NCBI GenBank assembly: GCA_019636345.1
Contig: JAHBXQ010000001.1
Location: forward strand, 1 to 64,000
Length of the DNA stretch: 64,000 nucleotides
Origin: Pirellulales bacterium
Lineage (GTDB): Bacteria > Planctomycetota > Planctomycetia > Pirellulales > Lacipirellulaceae
Direction of reading: 5' to 3'
Shown: positions 46,514 to 55,272 of the stretch, piece after piece
Numbering within the stretch: position 1 is the first letter of the stretch
Layout of the letters: each line of letters starts with the position of its first letter
Position numbers and translations under genes: made by a program
The notes under the pieces: model-generated
Told to the model about the DNA's origin: nothing
Seen by the model: the letters and a program-made list of their open reading frames with translations, nothing else
Database searches by the model: none

Positions 46514-48354
46514 AGAATCACTCTGGATTGCCGAGCCTGATCGGCATGGCCTTGTTCTTGGCGACGGCGTCGCAGTTGCAGGGAGCCGAGTCGGCGAGCG
46601 AGCGACGAGCGGCCAGTTTGCAGCGGCTTCGCGCCGCGACGATCGCATTCGATGCGGCGCTTTCCGACCCGTCGTCCCGTATTCACGACGACCGTTCCGA
46701 GTGGCGCGACCGTCTGGTCTGGGCGTCCTGGGCGCCGCGGCTGATCGATGCCGGCGACGTCGACGCGCTCATTCTCCAGCGCATCTCCCGCGAGTTCGTC
46801 TCGGCTCGCGACGGGCTCGACGCCCCGCCGGTCGTCGAACTGCGCGCAGCTCTGGTCGCGTATCTCGACCTGGACGAGGCCGAGCGGCTGGCCGGGGCCG
46901 GCTACGAACAAGCTCGTGTCCGCCATGTCGCGGCGCTCGAGCGCGCCTTGGCGACGGATCCCGCAGGCCCTGCGGCAACTGCCGAGGTTCTTGACTTTGC
47001 CGTCGTCGAAGCGGCCGCTTGGTGGCTAGCGGCTACGAGCGAGGCGCCGGACTTGGTCGCGCAAGTCCGGGGCCGCTTTAACGGCCCGGCGATCGTCGGC
47101 CAGATCCATCGCGGTCTTGTCGAAACGAAGCTGGCGGACTTTGAGAACGAGACCGAGGAGGTCCGCCAGACCCGCCGGCGCGTGCAGGGGGCGACCGTCG
47201 TGGGACAGGCGACCGTCAAGTCTCAGACGCGCGCTCGGCTCGGCGGCTCTCCGGGCGAAGTCCGCATGCAGGTGACGATTGCCGGCACGGTCGACGCGCC
47301 TCAGAACCGTTCGTACAAGGGGAGCGTCAAGGTGACCAGCGCGTCGAAGTCGCACTTCAGCGGCCAAGCCGAGTTGTACTGGGACGGCGCCAGCTTCGCC
47401 TCGACGGAACCCCAGGTCGAGGCCAAGACCGCGGCGACGATCCACGAGGTCGACGCCCCGGGCACGATTCGCTATGCAGCCGTCAAGCGAGTCAACGAGT
47501 CTCGCGAGGAGATGGAACAGGACTCGGCGGCCCACATTGCGCGGCAGGTGACCGAGTCGATGAACGCACGGCTGACGACGGCGGTCGACAATCTCAACCG
47601 GCGTTCCGCGAACTTCTTGGGGTTCCTGGCCCGCGCGGGGATTCCGGCCGCCGAGTGGCGAACGCTGCAGACCGAGACGGCCGTCGCCATCGGCTATCGC
47701 CCCCCCTCGGGGAGCGGCCTGGGCTCGTTGTCGTGCGAGCTCCCTCCGCTTGTCGGCGCCGAGATGGCGGGGCTGTCGTTCCACGACGGGGCGATCGAGG
47801 GGATCCTCGGCGCCCAGGTCGCCGGCGCCGAGTGGCGCGATCTCGATTTTTCCAAGCTCCAGCGGGAGTTGACCGGCGCCGTGACCGAACCGCTGATGAT
47901 CGGCCTCGATCCGCCCCGCTGGGGAGTGCAATGGAGCTGGCGGTTGCCGGTGCGCCTGCGGTTCCGCCCCGACGGCGCGGAGTTGGCGTACCAGTTCCAG
48001 CGCGTCGACGTCGGCAATCGCCGCTTCGACGTCCCCTGTCGGGTCTGCATCGACATGACGGTCGCGGTCTCGCCGCTGGGGCACGAACTGCGCCGTCGCG
48101 GGCCGGTCGTGGTCGAAAGCGTCGACCCGCAGCGGCCGGTCCCAGGCGAGGTCGTCGAGCTGCTGCAATCGCGATTCGCCCGTCCGCTGGACGAGCCGTA
48201 CCACCTGCTGGGGCTGCAGTTCCCCGCGGGGGGCGAGCTCGACGGGCTGGCCGGCTTCGAGGCCGCCGACGCCCAGTTGGCCGACCACTGGGTCCACCTG
48301 AAGTACTCGCTCCGGCAGTCGACATCGGCTCCCACGGTCAACGCGACGCCGTGA
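46510..48354 (+). CDS. Secreted protein of unknown function, coupled to the copper-protein gene
   Basis: 614 residues. The ATG at 46510 overlaps the previous stop in ATGA. Signal peptide MKNHSGLPSLIGMALFLATA. The first 200 residues are helical (LQRLRAATIAFDAAL, YLDLDEAERL), the middle is beta-rich with a long repeat-like part (TVKSQTRARLGGSPGEVRMQ), and the end has YQFQRVDVGNRRFDVPCRV and LGHELRRRGPVVVE. I do not recognise the family. Coupled translation with the fusion protein suggests a common pathway or complex in the periplasm. Confidence 0.6.
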   Translation: MKNHSGLPSLIGMALFLATASQLQGAESASERRAASLQRLRAATIAFDAALSDPSSRIHDDRSEWRDRLVWASWAPRLIDAGDVDALILQRISREFVSARDGLDAPPVVELRAALVAYLDLDEAERLAGAGYEQARVRHVAALERALATDPAGPAATAEVLDFAVVEAAAWWLAATSEAPDLVAQVRGRFNGPAIVGQIHRGLVETKLADFENETEEVRQTRRRVQGATVVGQATVKSQTRARLGGSPGEVRMQVTIAGTVDAPQNRSYKGSVKVTSASKSHFSGQAELYWDGASFASTEPQVEAKTAATIHEVDAPGTIRYAAVKRVNESREEMEQDSAAHIARQVTESMNARLTTAVDNLNRRSANFLGFLARAGIPAAEWRTLQTETAVAIGYRPPSGSGLGSLSCELPPLVGAEMAGLSFHDGAIEGILGAQVAGAEWRDLDFSKLQRELTGAVTEPLMIGLDPPRWGVQWSWRLPVRLRFRPDGAELAYQFQRVDVGNRRFDVPCRVCIDMTVAVSPLGHELRRRGPVVVESVDPQRPVPGEVVELLQSRFARPLDEPYHLLGLQFPAGGELDGLAGFEAADAQLADHWVHLKYSLRQSTSAPTVNATP

Positions 48355-48593
48355 GGCGCGCCGCCGCCCCCCCCATCGCGGCGGCGCTTCCGTTTCTTGC
48401 CACGGAGAGGCGGAGGGGCAAGCGGCAAGCGATCCTCCCCGCCTGCACTGCGTACTCGACGCCTCTGCGTGAGATTCCTTCTCCGCCAGCAGGCGTCTCA
48501 GTTCTTCGGTTCCCGTGGTTGATTGCCGAGGCGCCGGGACGTGTCGCCGCTTACAATAGTCAGCGTCCGTCCTATGTCGCCGGGATCGCCGCG

Positions 48594-49634
48594 ATGTCGA
48601 TGTTGCGATTGCAGTGCAGCGGGTGTCAGGCCGTGCTCCAGGTACGGGCCGAACTGGCCGGCATGCAGGGGCGGTGCCCCAAATGCGGCGCCACCTTGGC
48701 CATCCCGGCCTCCGGGACGAGCGCGTCGCCTGCGGCGTCCTCGGCTCCCCCGCCGCCGGAATCGTTCTCAGGGTCGTCTTCGACGATCATCGCCTCGCCG
48801 TCGATGATCGGGCTGAAGGGCGCCGCGGGGTCCTCGTCGCGCTCGGCGGCCGGGACGCTGCCGCTGTCGCAAGCGCCTGCTGCGGAGATGCTGGCCGAGC
48901 TCGCTCGCCGCGGCAAGAGCGCCGTATTGGTCGTGTTCGAGCCCCCCGCCGACGGCGATTACCGCCTCAGCAGCCAGGAGGGCGCCAACGTCCGCTGCTA
49001 CCGCACGCCAGACATGTCGGACGACCAGATGCTGCAGGTCCTTGCCGAGACAGGCGCCATGACCCGCGGCGTCCGCGACGCCAAGGGGGGGCTCCACTTG
49101 GAAGGGGAGGGGGGCCCGACGCCGTTCGAGCTCAAGGGGGATCGTCTCGGTTCGACCCTCGACGAGTTCAAGGCCAAGTACGCCCGCAAAGTCGGGTCGT
49201 TTCAGCTGCCGTATTGCTCCGACAGCTCCCCGGGGCAAGCGATCGAGGCGCTCCGGGTCGAGCGGTGGTACTCGGCCGCGGGACTGGTCCACGGGCGGAT
49301 CGATCTTCCTTCGGAGGGGGATCCTCCGACGATCGCCGGGGTGAAGACCGAGCTGTTGCTGTACCAGTTCGTCGACGGACGGTTGTTTCGCATCACGGCG
49401 ATGTTCGACACCGAGGAGTGCCATCTCGTCCGCGAGGCGCTGGTCAAGAAGTACGGCCCGCCGACGAGCGAGCGGCAAGAACCGGCGGCGCACGTGTGGG
49501 ACAACGGCGTCAGCGCGCTGCAACTGGTGCGCGGAGCGATCCGCCCCCGCAAACCCTCGCTGTTGCACGCCGTGCACCACGCCTACCACCGCTCGGCGAT
49601 GGGCCGAGCGCCGCAGCGGAGCGACGATATTTGA
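48594..49634 (+). CDS. Zinc-ribbon protein, unknown
   Basis: 346 residues from the ATG at 48594 (MSMLRLQC). CSGC and CPKC within residues 8-31 form a zinc ribbon of the type common at the front of planctomycete proteins. After a Ser/Ala/Pro-rich linker comes a mixed domain: ELARRGKSAVLVVFEP, NVRCYRTPDMSDDQMLQVLA, GGLHLEGEGGPTPFELKG and FQLPYCSDSSPGQAIEAL, ending HAVHHAYHRSAMGRA. The body is not recognised. The gene is convergent with the FtsK-like gene, 21 bases apart, with no clear terminator between. Confidence 0.6.
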   Translation: MSMLRLQCSGCQAVLQVRAELAGMQGRCPKCGATLAIPASGTSASPAASSAPPPPESFSGSSSTIIASPSMIGLKGAAGSSSRSAAGTLPLSQAPAAEMLAELARRGKSAVLVVFEPPADGDYRLSSQEGANVRCYRTPDMSDDQMLQVLAETGAMTRGVRDAKGGLHLEGEGGPTPFELKGDRLGSTLDEFKAKYARKVGSFQLPYCSDSSPGQAIEALRVERWYSAAGLVHGRIDLPSEGDPPTIAGVKTELLLYQFVDGRLFRITAMFDTEECHLVREALVKKYGPPTSERQEPAAHVWDNGVSALQLVRGAIRPRKPSLLHAVHHAYHRSAMGRAPQRSDDI

Positions 49635-49655
49635 AGGAGCTTCTGCTCCGACCGT

Positions 49656-52600
49656 TCACCCCACCGCCAAGCCGCTGCGTTTGGCCAGCCAGGCCAATCG
49701 CTCGGGGGTCGGGGCGCCGTAGGGGCGGAACTTGGTCTGGGTCCCCAAGTCGTCGCGGTAGAGCAGTGCGCGGTGTTCCCCCAGCCGGCCCGCGGCGGGG
49801 GATTCGATGAAGCTCGTCGAGTCGGCTGCGCTCATTGGCAGCGCGATCCGGAAGTCGAGCTCGCGGAGCGTGATCCGGTCGATCGCTCGGGAGAGCGCGT
49901 TGTAGGAATCGCACCACAGCACGACGTGGATGCCGACCGCGGGACCTTCGCGCAGCAATTCGCGGAACCGGCGATCGGCGCCGGGGGCTTTCTTGGCGCT
50001 GGAGAAGCTGAAGTCGTCCTCGACGACCCGCAGGTCGCGGATTTGCGATACGTCGTGAATGAACAGAAATCGCGCCGGGGGGGATTCTTCGCTGCTGGCG
50101 GCGCGGCGTTGGGCCTCGTCGGCCAGGGCGACGACCACGGCCGCGGCGTCGCGGGGCGCGACGACCTGGATCGCCTGCCCGGTCAACGGCGAGCCGCCGG
50201 TCGTCGCGGCGTCGACTGCCGCGCCGTTGGCGCCCGCCCCGAGAGCGCCGAGCGCAGCGGCGATGGTGCGCCAGGCGTCGCGATGATCGCTTTCGGGACG
50301 GGCGCCGTTGAGCACGACGATCTGGGCGCCCCGGTCGCCGAGTTGGCCGAGGATCGCCGCCGCGGCGGTCGACATGATCCCCAGCGCCGAGGCCTCGTCG
50401 TTGCCGAGAATGGCGAGATGCTGGCCGCTCTGCCGGCGCAGCACGAGACTGGTCGGCGGTTCGATCCGCACCGCGGCGCCCAGCCACAACGTCGGCTCAA
50501 GCGCCTCGACCCGGCCGGCCACAGCGGCGGCGAGCTCCGAGTTCGTACGAACGTCGGCCGGCATGTTCCCTTCGAACACGATTGCCGGTTCGAGCGCGGC
50601 TGCGCGCGGCACGGGGCGATCGCGCAGTTCGTGGAGGTATTGTCGCCGCTGGTCGTCGGGGAGCCACGCGACCTGGAACGGCTGGTTCCCGGAGGTCAGG
50701 CCGTTCTGGTCGTTGTAGATCGCCTCGCCCGGACGGGTGAGCAACCGAGCGGCCGGGTTCTCGTCGCTGAGAATCAGGTGGGCGTCGGCCTCGCTGCACT
50801 CCAGCGCGATCCGCACGGCCATTTGTCCCAATGTGCTGCGCGCCAGCGAGTAGGCCCCGGCCAAGGTCTGCGAGCCGAGGATCACGTGGACGCCGAACGC
50901 TCGCCCTTGCCGCACCAGTCGGTCGAGAAGCAGCCCCGCGTCCTGGGCGAGCTTGTCGTCGGCGACGAACAGCTCCTGGAACTCGTCGATGATCAACAGC
51001 GTACGAGGCATCGGCACGTCGGGCGCCGCGGCGCGGAAGCCGCCTAGATCCTGCACCGCGTGGGCCCGGTAGAGCTCGCCGCGGCGGCGCAGTTCGGCGT
51101 CGAGCCGCTCCAGGACGCTGACGCCGAATTCCCGCTCGCTCTCGATCGCAATGACCCGGGCGTGGGGGAGCCGCTCGGCGGCATAGGTCTTGAACTCGAC
51201 CCCCTTCTTGAAGTCGATCAGGTAAAACTCGACCTGATCGGGGCCGTAGTGGAGCGCCGCGTTGGTGACCAGCGCGTGGAGCAGCGTGCTCTTGCCCGAG
51301 CCGGTCTTGCCGCTGATCAGGGCGTGCTGGGCGGTGCCGCGGCCCAGCCGCAGCGATTGCATCTCCTTGGCGCCGGCGCGGCCGATGGGGACGACCAGTT
51401 CGCGCCCCGTGTCGCCGGTCCAGACGGTCTCGGGGGCCGGGGCGACCCGGTCGAAGGCGACCTCGACCCGGCTGGCGGTCTTCGAATCCTGCGCCGCCCG
51501 CCGCAGCACTTCGTTCAGCCGCTCCGGGGCGGGGAGTTCGTCGAGCTCCAGCGGCAGCTTCTCGAACAACGGATACTGCCACACAAACCGGCCCTCGTGC
51601 CAATCGAGGTGCATCGCGTTGTGCAGGAACGGCTCGAGTTTGATCTCGTACGGCAGCCGCAACGAGCGGTCGACGCTCATCAGCACATACACGCCGCAGC
51701 GCGGGCCCGCCTCGGCGATTGCCAGGAGCCGCCGCGCCGCGATCTCGCTGAATCCCGCGGGGAAGTTGGCCGCCACGACCACGTGGTACGGCTCGGCGAC
51801 TTCGCCCGCCTGGGCGTTGTACTCGGCGAGGGTCGCGAACTCGTTCCGCAGATACTTCTGCAGCACCTTCTCCATGTGGGCCGTGACGATGGTCAGCCGC
51901 TCCTCGATCCGCTTCGGCTCGGTGAGCACCTGCTTGGGAGCGAGTTGCTCGTCGTAGTCGGCCAAGTGCATGAAGGGGCCGAAGTTTTCGCCTAGTCCCG
52001 CAGGGTCGATGAGCGTGAATCGCAGCAGCCCCGCCGGCAGCGCCGCGAGGGTTCGCAGCATCGCCAGTTGCAGCACCTTGACCGCCGCAGCCCGCCCCGG
52101 CCCGTCGGCCGTGGCGACCAGCCGCGGATGTTCGGCGATCGAAATCGCCGCGGTGAGCGGCAGCCACGTGGTCGGCAAGGCCAGCGCGGGATCGCTCGGC
52201 ACGCCATGTTTGACGACCGACAACGGCAACTCGAACCGCCCGAGCGCGATTCCCTCGGGGGGGACGGTCGGGCGGTTCCAGTCGTCCCACCGAGTCTCGT
52301 TCCAATCGGGGCACAGCTCCGCGGCGCGGGCGGCCATGCCGCGCAACTCGTCGGCGATCTGTCGAAACCCGCCGAGCCAGCGTTCGGCCAACGCGGCGAA
52401 TTCGGCGTCGTGCAGCCGCTGGGCCTCCGCTCGCCGGGCTTCGTACTGGCTGTTGTTGGCATGCTCGGCGGCGTCGCGGTCGGCTTCGTTCGCGGCGAGC
52501 AGCGGGGGATACTTGGCGTCGACGGCGGCCAGATCGGCTTCGCACTTCTGCTCCAACTCGGCGATTCGCCGGACAGTCTCCGCTTCGAGTCGGGCGACCT

Positions 52601-53579
52601 CGTCAGCGCGGTGCGTTCGGGAGGCGTTGACGGCCCGATCGCGCTCCACGTCGGCGGTCCGCACATCCTCGTCCCGGCGGCGAACAATGGCCGCAGCCTC
52701 GGCCTGAGAGGCGGCCTTCGCATCGGCCAGGGCCTGTTGGGCAAGGGTCAGCCCCGTGGCGACCCCGCGGACAACTTCGCGGTACTTGTCGTAGGTTTGC
52801 CGGCGGCTCTTCGGCAGGAGCCAGCCCCACAGCATCCCGGCGACGACCAGCCCGCCGAGCGCGGCGCCGATGCCGGCGGCGGAGAACGACTCGCCCAGAA
52901 ACGCCGCGATGACGGCCCCAATGGCGACGGCGCCGACCAGCCAGCCCCAGGGGCCTCCCCCTTCCAAGAACAGCGTAGGGAGCTTCTGCCCCTGCATCGC
53001 GAGGACCGCTTCGCGCAGTTCGGAGAGCAGGGCGCGGAGTCGCTCGGCGGCGTCGGACGCGGGGTCCTGGTCTGCGGATTCGTCGGGGGCTTCCTCGAAC
53101 GACGCCTCAGGCCGCTTAAGCCGCCGCATCCCCAGCAGCGCATCGGCGTCTCGCTGCAGACCCTCCAACTGCTGCCGCTGGACGGCGACGAGCTTGCTCG
53201 CCTTGGCCCAGTGTTGCTCGGGCTTGTCCTTCGAGGCGTCGAAGACGGCCATTGCCTCCCATTGAGCCTCTTGGGCCCGCTGCTTGGCGGCGGCGAGCGC
53301 GTCCGATTCCTCGGCGTCGAGTCGGTCGATCGCCGCAGCCAACTCTCGGGTTGCGAGGGCTCGGTCTTGTTCCAATCCCGCCTCGACCGCCTGCTTCGCT
53401 TCGGCGAACTGAGTTTCCAAGTCACGCCGCTGGGTCGAATACTGCTTGTGGAGCGATTGAGCCGTCGACTCGAACTCTTCTGCCGCCGCCGCCGATTCCT
53501 TGCGGAGCGCCGCGGCGATTCTCGCTTCCTCCGTGGCGCGCCAGTCGGCCAGTTGCTGCAGTTCGTGCAGCAACTCCAT
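49656..53579 (-). CDS. FtsK/EccC-like secretion ATPase with coiled coils
   Basis: About 1307 residues from the ATG at 53579; a TTG at 53654 is possible and would leave only a 6-base gap after the upstream gene. Order: coiled coil (1-170), two membrane helices (about 210-260, GWLVGAVAIGAVIAAFLG and AALGGLVVAGMLWGWLLP), a second coiled coil (to 400), a RecA-like domain with degenerate P-loop near 485 (ATADGPGRAAAVKV), a canonical one with GKTGSGKSTLLHAL near 755 and TLLIIDEF near 863, and a third degenerate one near 1050 (HLAILGNDEASALG). EccC/EssC ATPases of type VII secretion have three RecA domains in a row. Here only the middle is canonical. It lies downstream of two WXG100-like genes. Confidence 0.8.
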   Translation of the reverse strand: MELLHELQQLADWRATEEARIAAALRKESAAAAEEFESTAQSLHKQYSTQRRDLETQFAEAKQAVEAGLEQDRALATRELAAAIDRLDAEESDALAAAKQRAQEAQWEAMAVFDASKDKPEQHWAKASKLVAVQRQQLEGLQRDADALLGMRRLKRPEASFEEAPDESADQDPASDAAERLRALLSELREAVLAMQGQKLPTLFLEGGGPWGWLVGAVAIGAVIAAFLGESFSAAGIGAALGGLVVAGMLWGWLLPKSRRQTYDKYREVVRGVATGLTLAQQALADAKAASQAEAAAIVRRRDEDVRTADVERDRAVNASRTHRADEVARLEAETVRRIAELEQKCEADLAAVDAKYPPLLAANEADRDAAEHANNSQYEARRAEAQRLHDAEFAALAERWLGGFRQIADELRGMAARAAELCPDWNETRWDDWNRPTVPPEGIALGRFELPLSVVKHGVPSDPALALPTTWLPLTAAISIAEHPRLVATADGPGRAAAVKVLQLAMLRTLAALPAGLLRFTLIDPAGLGENFGPFMHLADYDEQLAPKQVLTEPKRIEERLTIVTAHMEKVLQKYLRNEFATLAEYNAQAGEVAEPYHVVVAANFPAGFSEIAARRLLAIAEAGPRCGVYVLMSVDRSLRLPYEIKLEPFLHNAMHLDWHEGRFVWQYPLFEKLPLELDELPAPERLNEVLRRAAQDSKTASRVEVAFDRVAPAPETVWTGDTGRELVVPIGRAGAKEMQSLRLGRGTAQHALISGKTGSGKSTLLHALVTNAALHYGPDQVEFYLIDFKKGVEFKTYAAERLPHARVIAIESEREFGVSVLERLDAELRRRGELYRAHAVQDLGGFRAAAPDVPMPRTLLIIDEFQELFVADDKLAQDAGLLLDRLVRQGRAFGVHVILGSQTLAGAYSLARSTLGQMAVRIALECSEADAHLILSDENPAARLLTRPGEAIYNDQNGLTSGNQPFQVAWLPDDQRRQYLHELRDRPVPRAAALEPAIVFEGNMPADVRTNSELAAAVAGRVEALEPTLWLGAAVRIEPPTSLVLRRQSGQHLAILGNDEASALGIMSTAAAAILGQLGDRGAQIVVLNGARPESDHRDAWRTIAAALGALGAGANGAAVDAATTGGSPLTGQAIQVVAPRDAAAVVVALADEAQRRAASSEESPPARFLFIHDVSQIRDLRVVEDDFSFSSAKKAPGADRRFRELLREGPAVGIHVVLWCDSYNALSRAIDRITLRELDFRIALPMSAADSTSFIESPAAGRLGEHRALLYRDDLGTQTKFRPYGAPTPERLAWLAKRSGLAVG

Positions 53580-53660
53580 CTGACGGCGGGTGGACAGCGG
53601 CGTGTGCGGCACGGCGGTTCGGGATTGGAGGGAAAGAAACGGCCAGGGAGGCAAACGAAA

Positions 53661-53897
53661 TCAGCCTTCAAACTCGTCGCGACAATCGCGTTCCATCGAA
53701 TCGACCAATTGCCGCATGTGGGCGATCACGTCCATGGCGGACTTGAGCGCCGGCCCCAGCGGTTCGAGGTATCGCTCGCAAAACGCTTGGCTGACCGAGT
53801 CGTTCCAAGACTCGCTGACCTCTGCCCAGGCGATCCGCAGTTCGTCGGCGGCGTCGCGCAATCGAGCGGCGTCGGTGTCGAGATCGCAAGTTCGCAT
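53661..53897 (-). CDS. Small helical-hairpin protein, WXG100-like (WxD variant)
   Basis: 78 residues, almost all helical. The turn is ESWNDSVSQAFCERY: Trp, Asp at +2 and Phe at +8, the spacing of WXG100 proteins (Trp-x-Gly...Phe) with Asp for Gly. The second helix has IAHMRQLVDSMERD. WXG100 proteins are small substrates or chaperones of type VII secretion, exported as helical dimers. It sits 7 bases before the longest possible start of the FtsK-like gene. Family placement is inferred from the hairpin pattern and context. Confidence 0.6.
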   Translation of the reverse strand: MRTCDLDTDAARLRDAADELRIAWAEVSESWNDSVSQAFCERYLEPLGPALKSAMDVIAHMRQLVDSMERDCRDEFEG

Positions 53898-54066
53898 GGG
53901 CTACGTCTCAGAACGCGGGCGATTCTACCACGGAGGCATGAAGAGGACGAAAACAGTCGAGAGAGTCAAAGATCAAGCAGTGAGAAGGCTGTTCCCGCAC
54001 GATTCCCCGCTTTGTTCGTCTGCCCCATCATCCCCAAGCCCCGTCACTCCACGGTCTTCGCCCCCG

Positions 54067-54612
54067 CTACTCCGGCGTAGTCGGCGGGGCGTCGCCCAGG
54101 ACGGGGGGGAGGTCCTCGGTCACGGGGGCTTGTTCGATTTGATAGTCCTCCAGCCGACGCAGGATGTTCACCAGGGCCGCTTCGGCCAGGGCGAGGTCCG
54201 ATTCGAGCAGCGTGCGGAGCGCGCCCAGGCGTCCTTCATACTCGAACACTTCATGGTTGAGGGTGCGCTTCCAGTTTTTGACCTTATCGACCTGTCCGCG
54301 GCAAAACTCCCGCCGGGCCTTGCAACGATTGAGGAGCGCCTTCTCGGCCCGGCAGCTTGGCCGTTCGCCGCTGACCAGCGGAAAGGCGAGGCATCGCTCG
54401 AGATCGAGCTTCGCATTGTGGACCGCGTCCTCGGCCTCGCGCGATTTGAGTTTCCAATACGCGGGTTGGTCGTGCTCGATCCAATCGACCGCACGGCGCA
54501 ACTGGCCGTCGAGCCCTTCCACCGCGCCCTGCATGCGCTCGATGAACCGCGCCAAGGCCGCGCGAAACCGGGCGACGGCTTCGATCGAGCGAACCTGTGC
54601 GGGACCAGCCAC
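54067..54612 (-). CDS. Helical protein of the type VII-like locus, unknown
   Basis: 181 residues from ATG 54612, predicted nearly all helix: FRAALARFIERMQGAVEGL, VDWIEHDQPAYWKLKSREAE, KALLNRCKARREFCRGQ and EYEGRLGALRTLLESDLALA. Ends in an acidic, Pro-rich tail. No signal peptide or membrane segment. It may be an adaptor or a substrate of the locus; the family is not recognised. Same strand as the two WXG100-like genes and the ATPase, with 169 bases to the next one. Confidence 0.55.
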   Translation of the reverse strand: MAGPAQVRSIEAVARFRAALARFIERMQGAVEGLDGQLRRAVDWIEHDQPAYWKLKSREAEDAVHNAKLDLERCLAFPLVSGERPSCRAEKALLNRCKARREFCRGQVDKVKNWKRTLNHEVFEYEGRLGALRTLLESDLALAEAALVNILRRLEDYQIEQAPVTEDLPPVLGDAPPTTPE

Positions 54613-54769
54613 GATCGACTCGCGAGGGGACTGAAGGACGATGGGACTACGGGACCGCGAGAGCTAGGCAGGGGGATTTCGCCGCGGGGCAAGCAGGCTC
54701 GGTTGCGTCGTCTTTTTGCCGGCTTCTCGTCCCACTTGTCGAGCAGCGCGCTCGCCCGAAACGCCGCGA

Positions 54770-55042
54770 TCACCGTTGCTGCAAATACTCTTCGATCCGC
54801 TCCGCTTTTCGCAAGAGAAACGGGGCGTATTGATTGGTCGCTTCGATCGAGCGGTTGATGAGCTTCAGGTGCTGCTCGAACTCCTCGGCGAACTTCTTCT
54901 GTTCCTGATCGCGCCACGTGACGCTGAGCGAATGGAGCTGATTGCACAGCGCGCTCATGCGCTCCTCCAGCTCGGCGTTGAACGTCTTGAGCTGGTGCGC
55001 AAACCGACGCAGCTCGGCGGGGTCGACGATCGCCTGAGACAT
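54770..55042 (-). CDS. WXG100-like protein (WxD variant), first gene of the locus
   Basis: 90 residues, size as in WXG100/ESAT-6 proteins. Helix 1 PAELRRFAHQLKTFNAELEE, turn SVTWRDQEQKKFAEEFEQ (Trp, Asp +2, Phe +8), helix 2 LLRKAERIEEYLQQR. The Trp-x-Asp replaces the Trp-x-Gly of the name, exactly as in the 78-aa protein of the same locus. Likely forms a four-helix dimer recognised by the FtsK-like ATPase. No signal peptide, as expected. It has a candidate promoter at 55183-55211. Confidence 0.7.
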   Translation of the reverse strand: MSQAIVDPAELRRFAHQLKTFNAELEERMSALCNQLHSLSVTWRDQEQKKFAEEFEQHLKLINRSIEATNQYAPFLLRKAERIEEYLQQR

Positions 55043-55182
55043 AGGTGCGGGCCTCCGCAGGAGTGTGGCACGACGGACGCGCCGGACGCGCGACGCCGTC
55101 GTCCGATTCTATGCAACCCGCCCCGCAGCCGCCGGTTCCGGGCGCCGACCGCGTCGAATTGCCTATCCCCCCGCTGCAACTG

Positions 55183-55211
55183 ATTCTAATCGCGCATGGG
55201 GCGGCGGTAAA
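55183..55211 (-). promoter_or_regulatory. Candidate promoter of the type VII-like locus
   Basis: Minus strand TTTACC (55206-55211), 17 bases, TAGAAT (55183-55188), about 140 bases before the ATG at 55042. Confidence 0.4.
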
Positions 55212-55272
55212 GAAACGGTCGCCCGCCGCGCCGGCAGTCGCGCTCGTTCGCTCGATGCCCGCTTCTGCGCAC

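Noticed and set aside
52068-54080. 670-codon plus-strand frame opposite the FtsK-like gene
   Set aside because: Shadow of the coiled-coil and RecA-coding strand; composition unlike a folded protein.
53661-54612. Placing the 181-aa protein in the WXG100 family
   Set aside because: It lacks the W-x-[GD]...F turn in a hairpin of about 100 residues; only the two small proteins have it.
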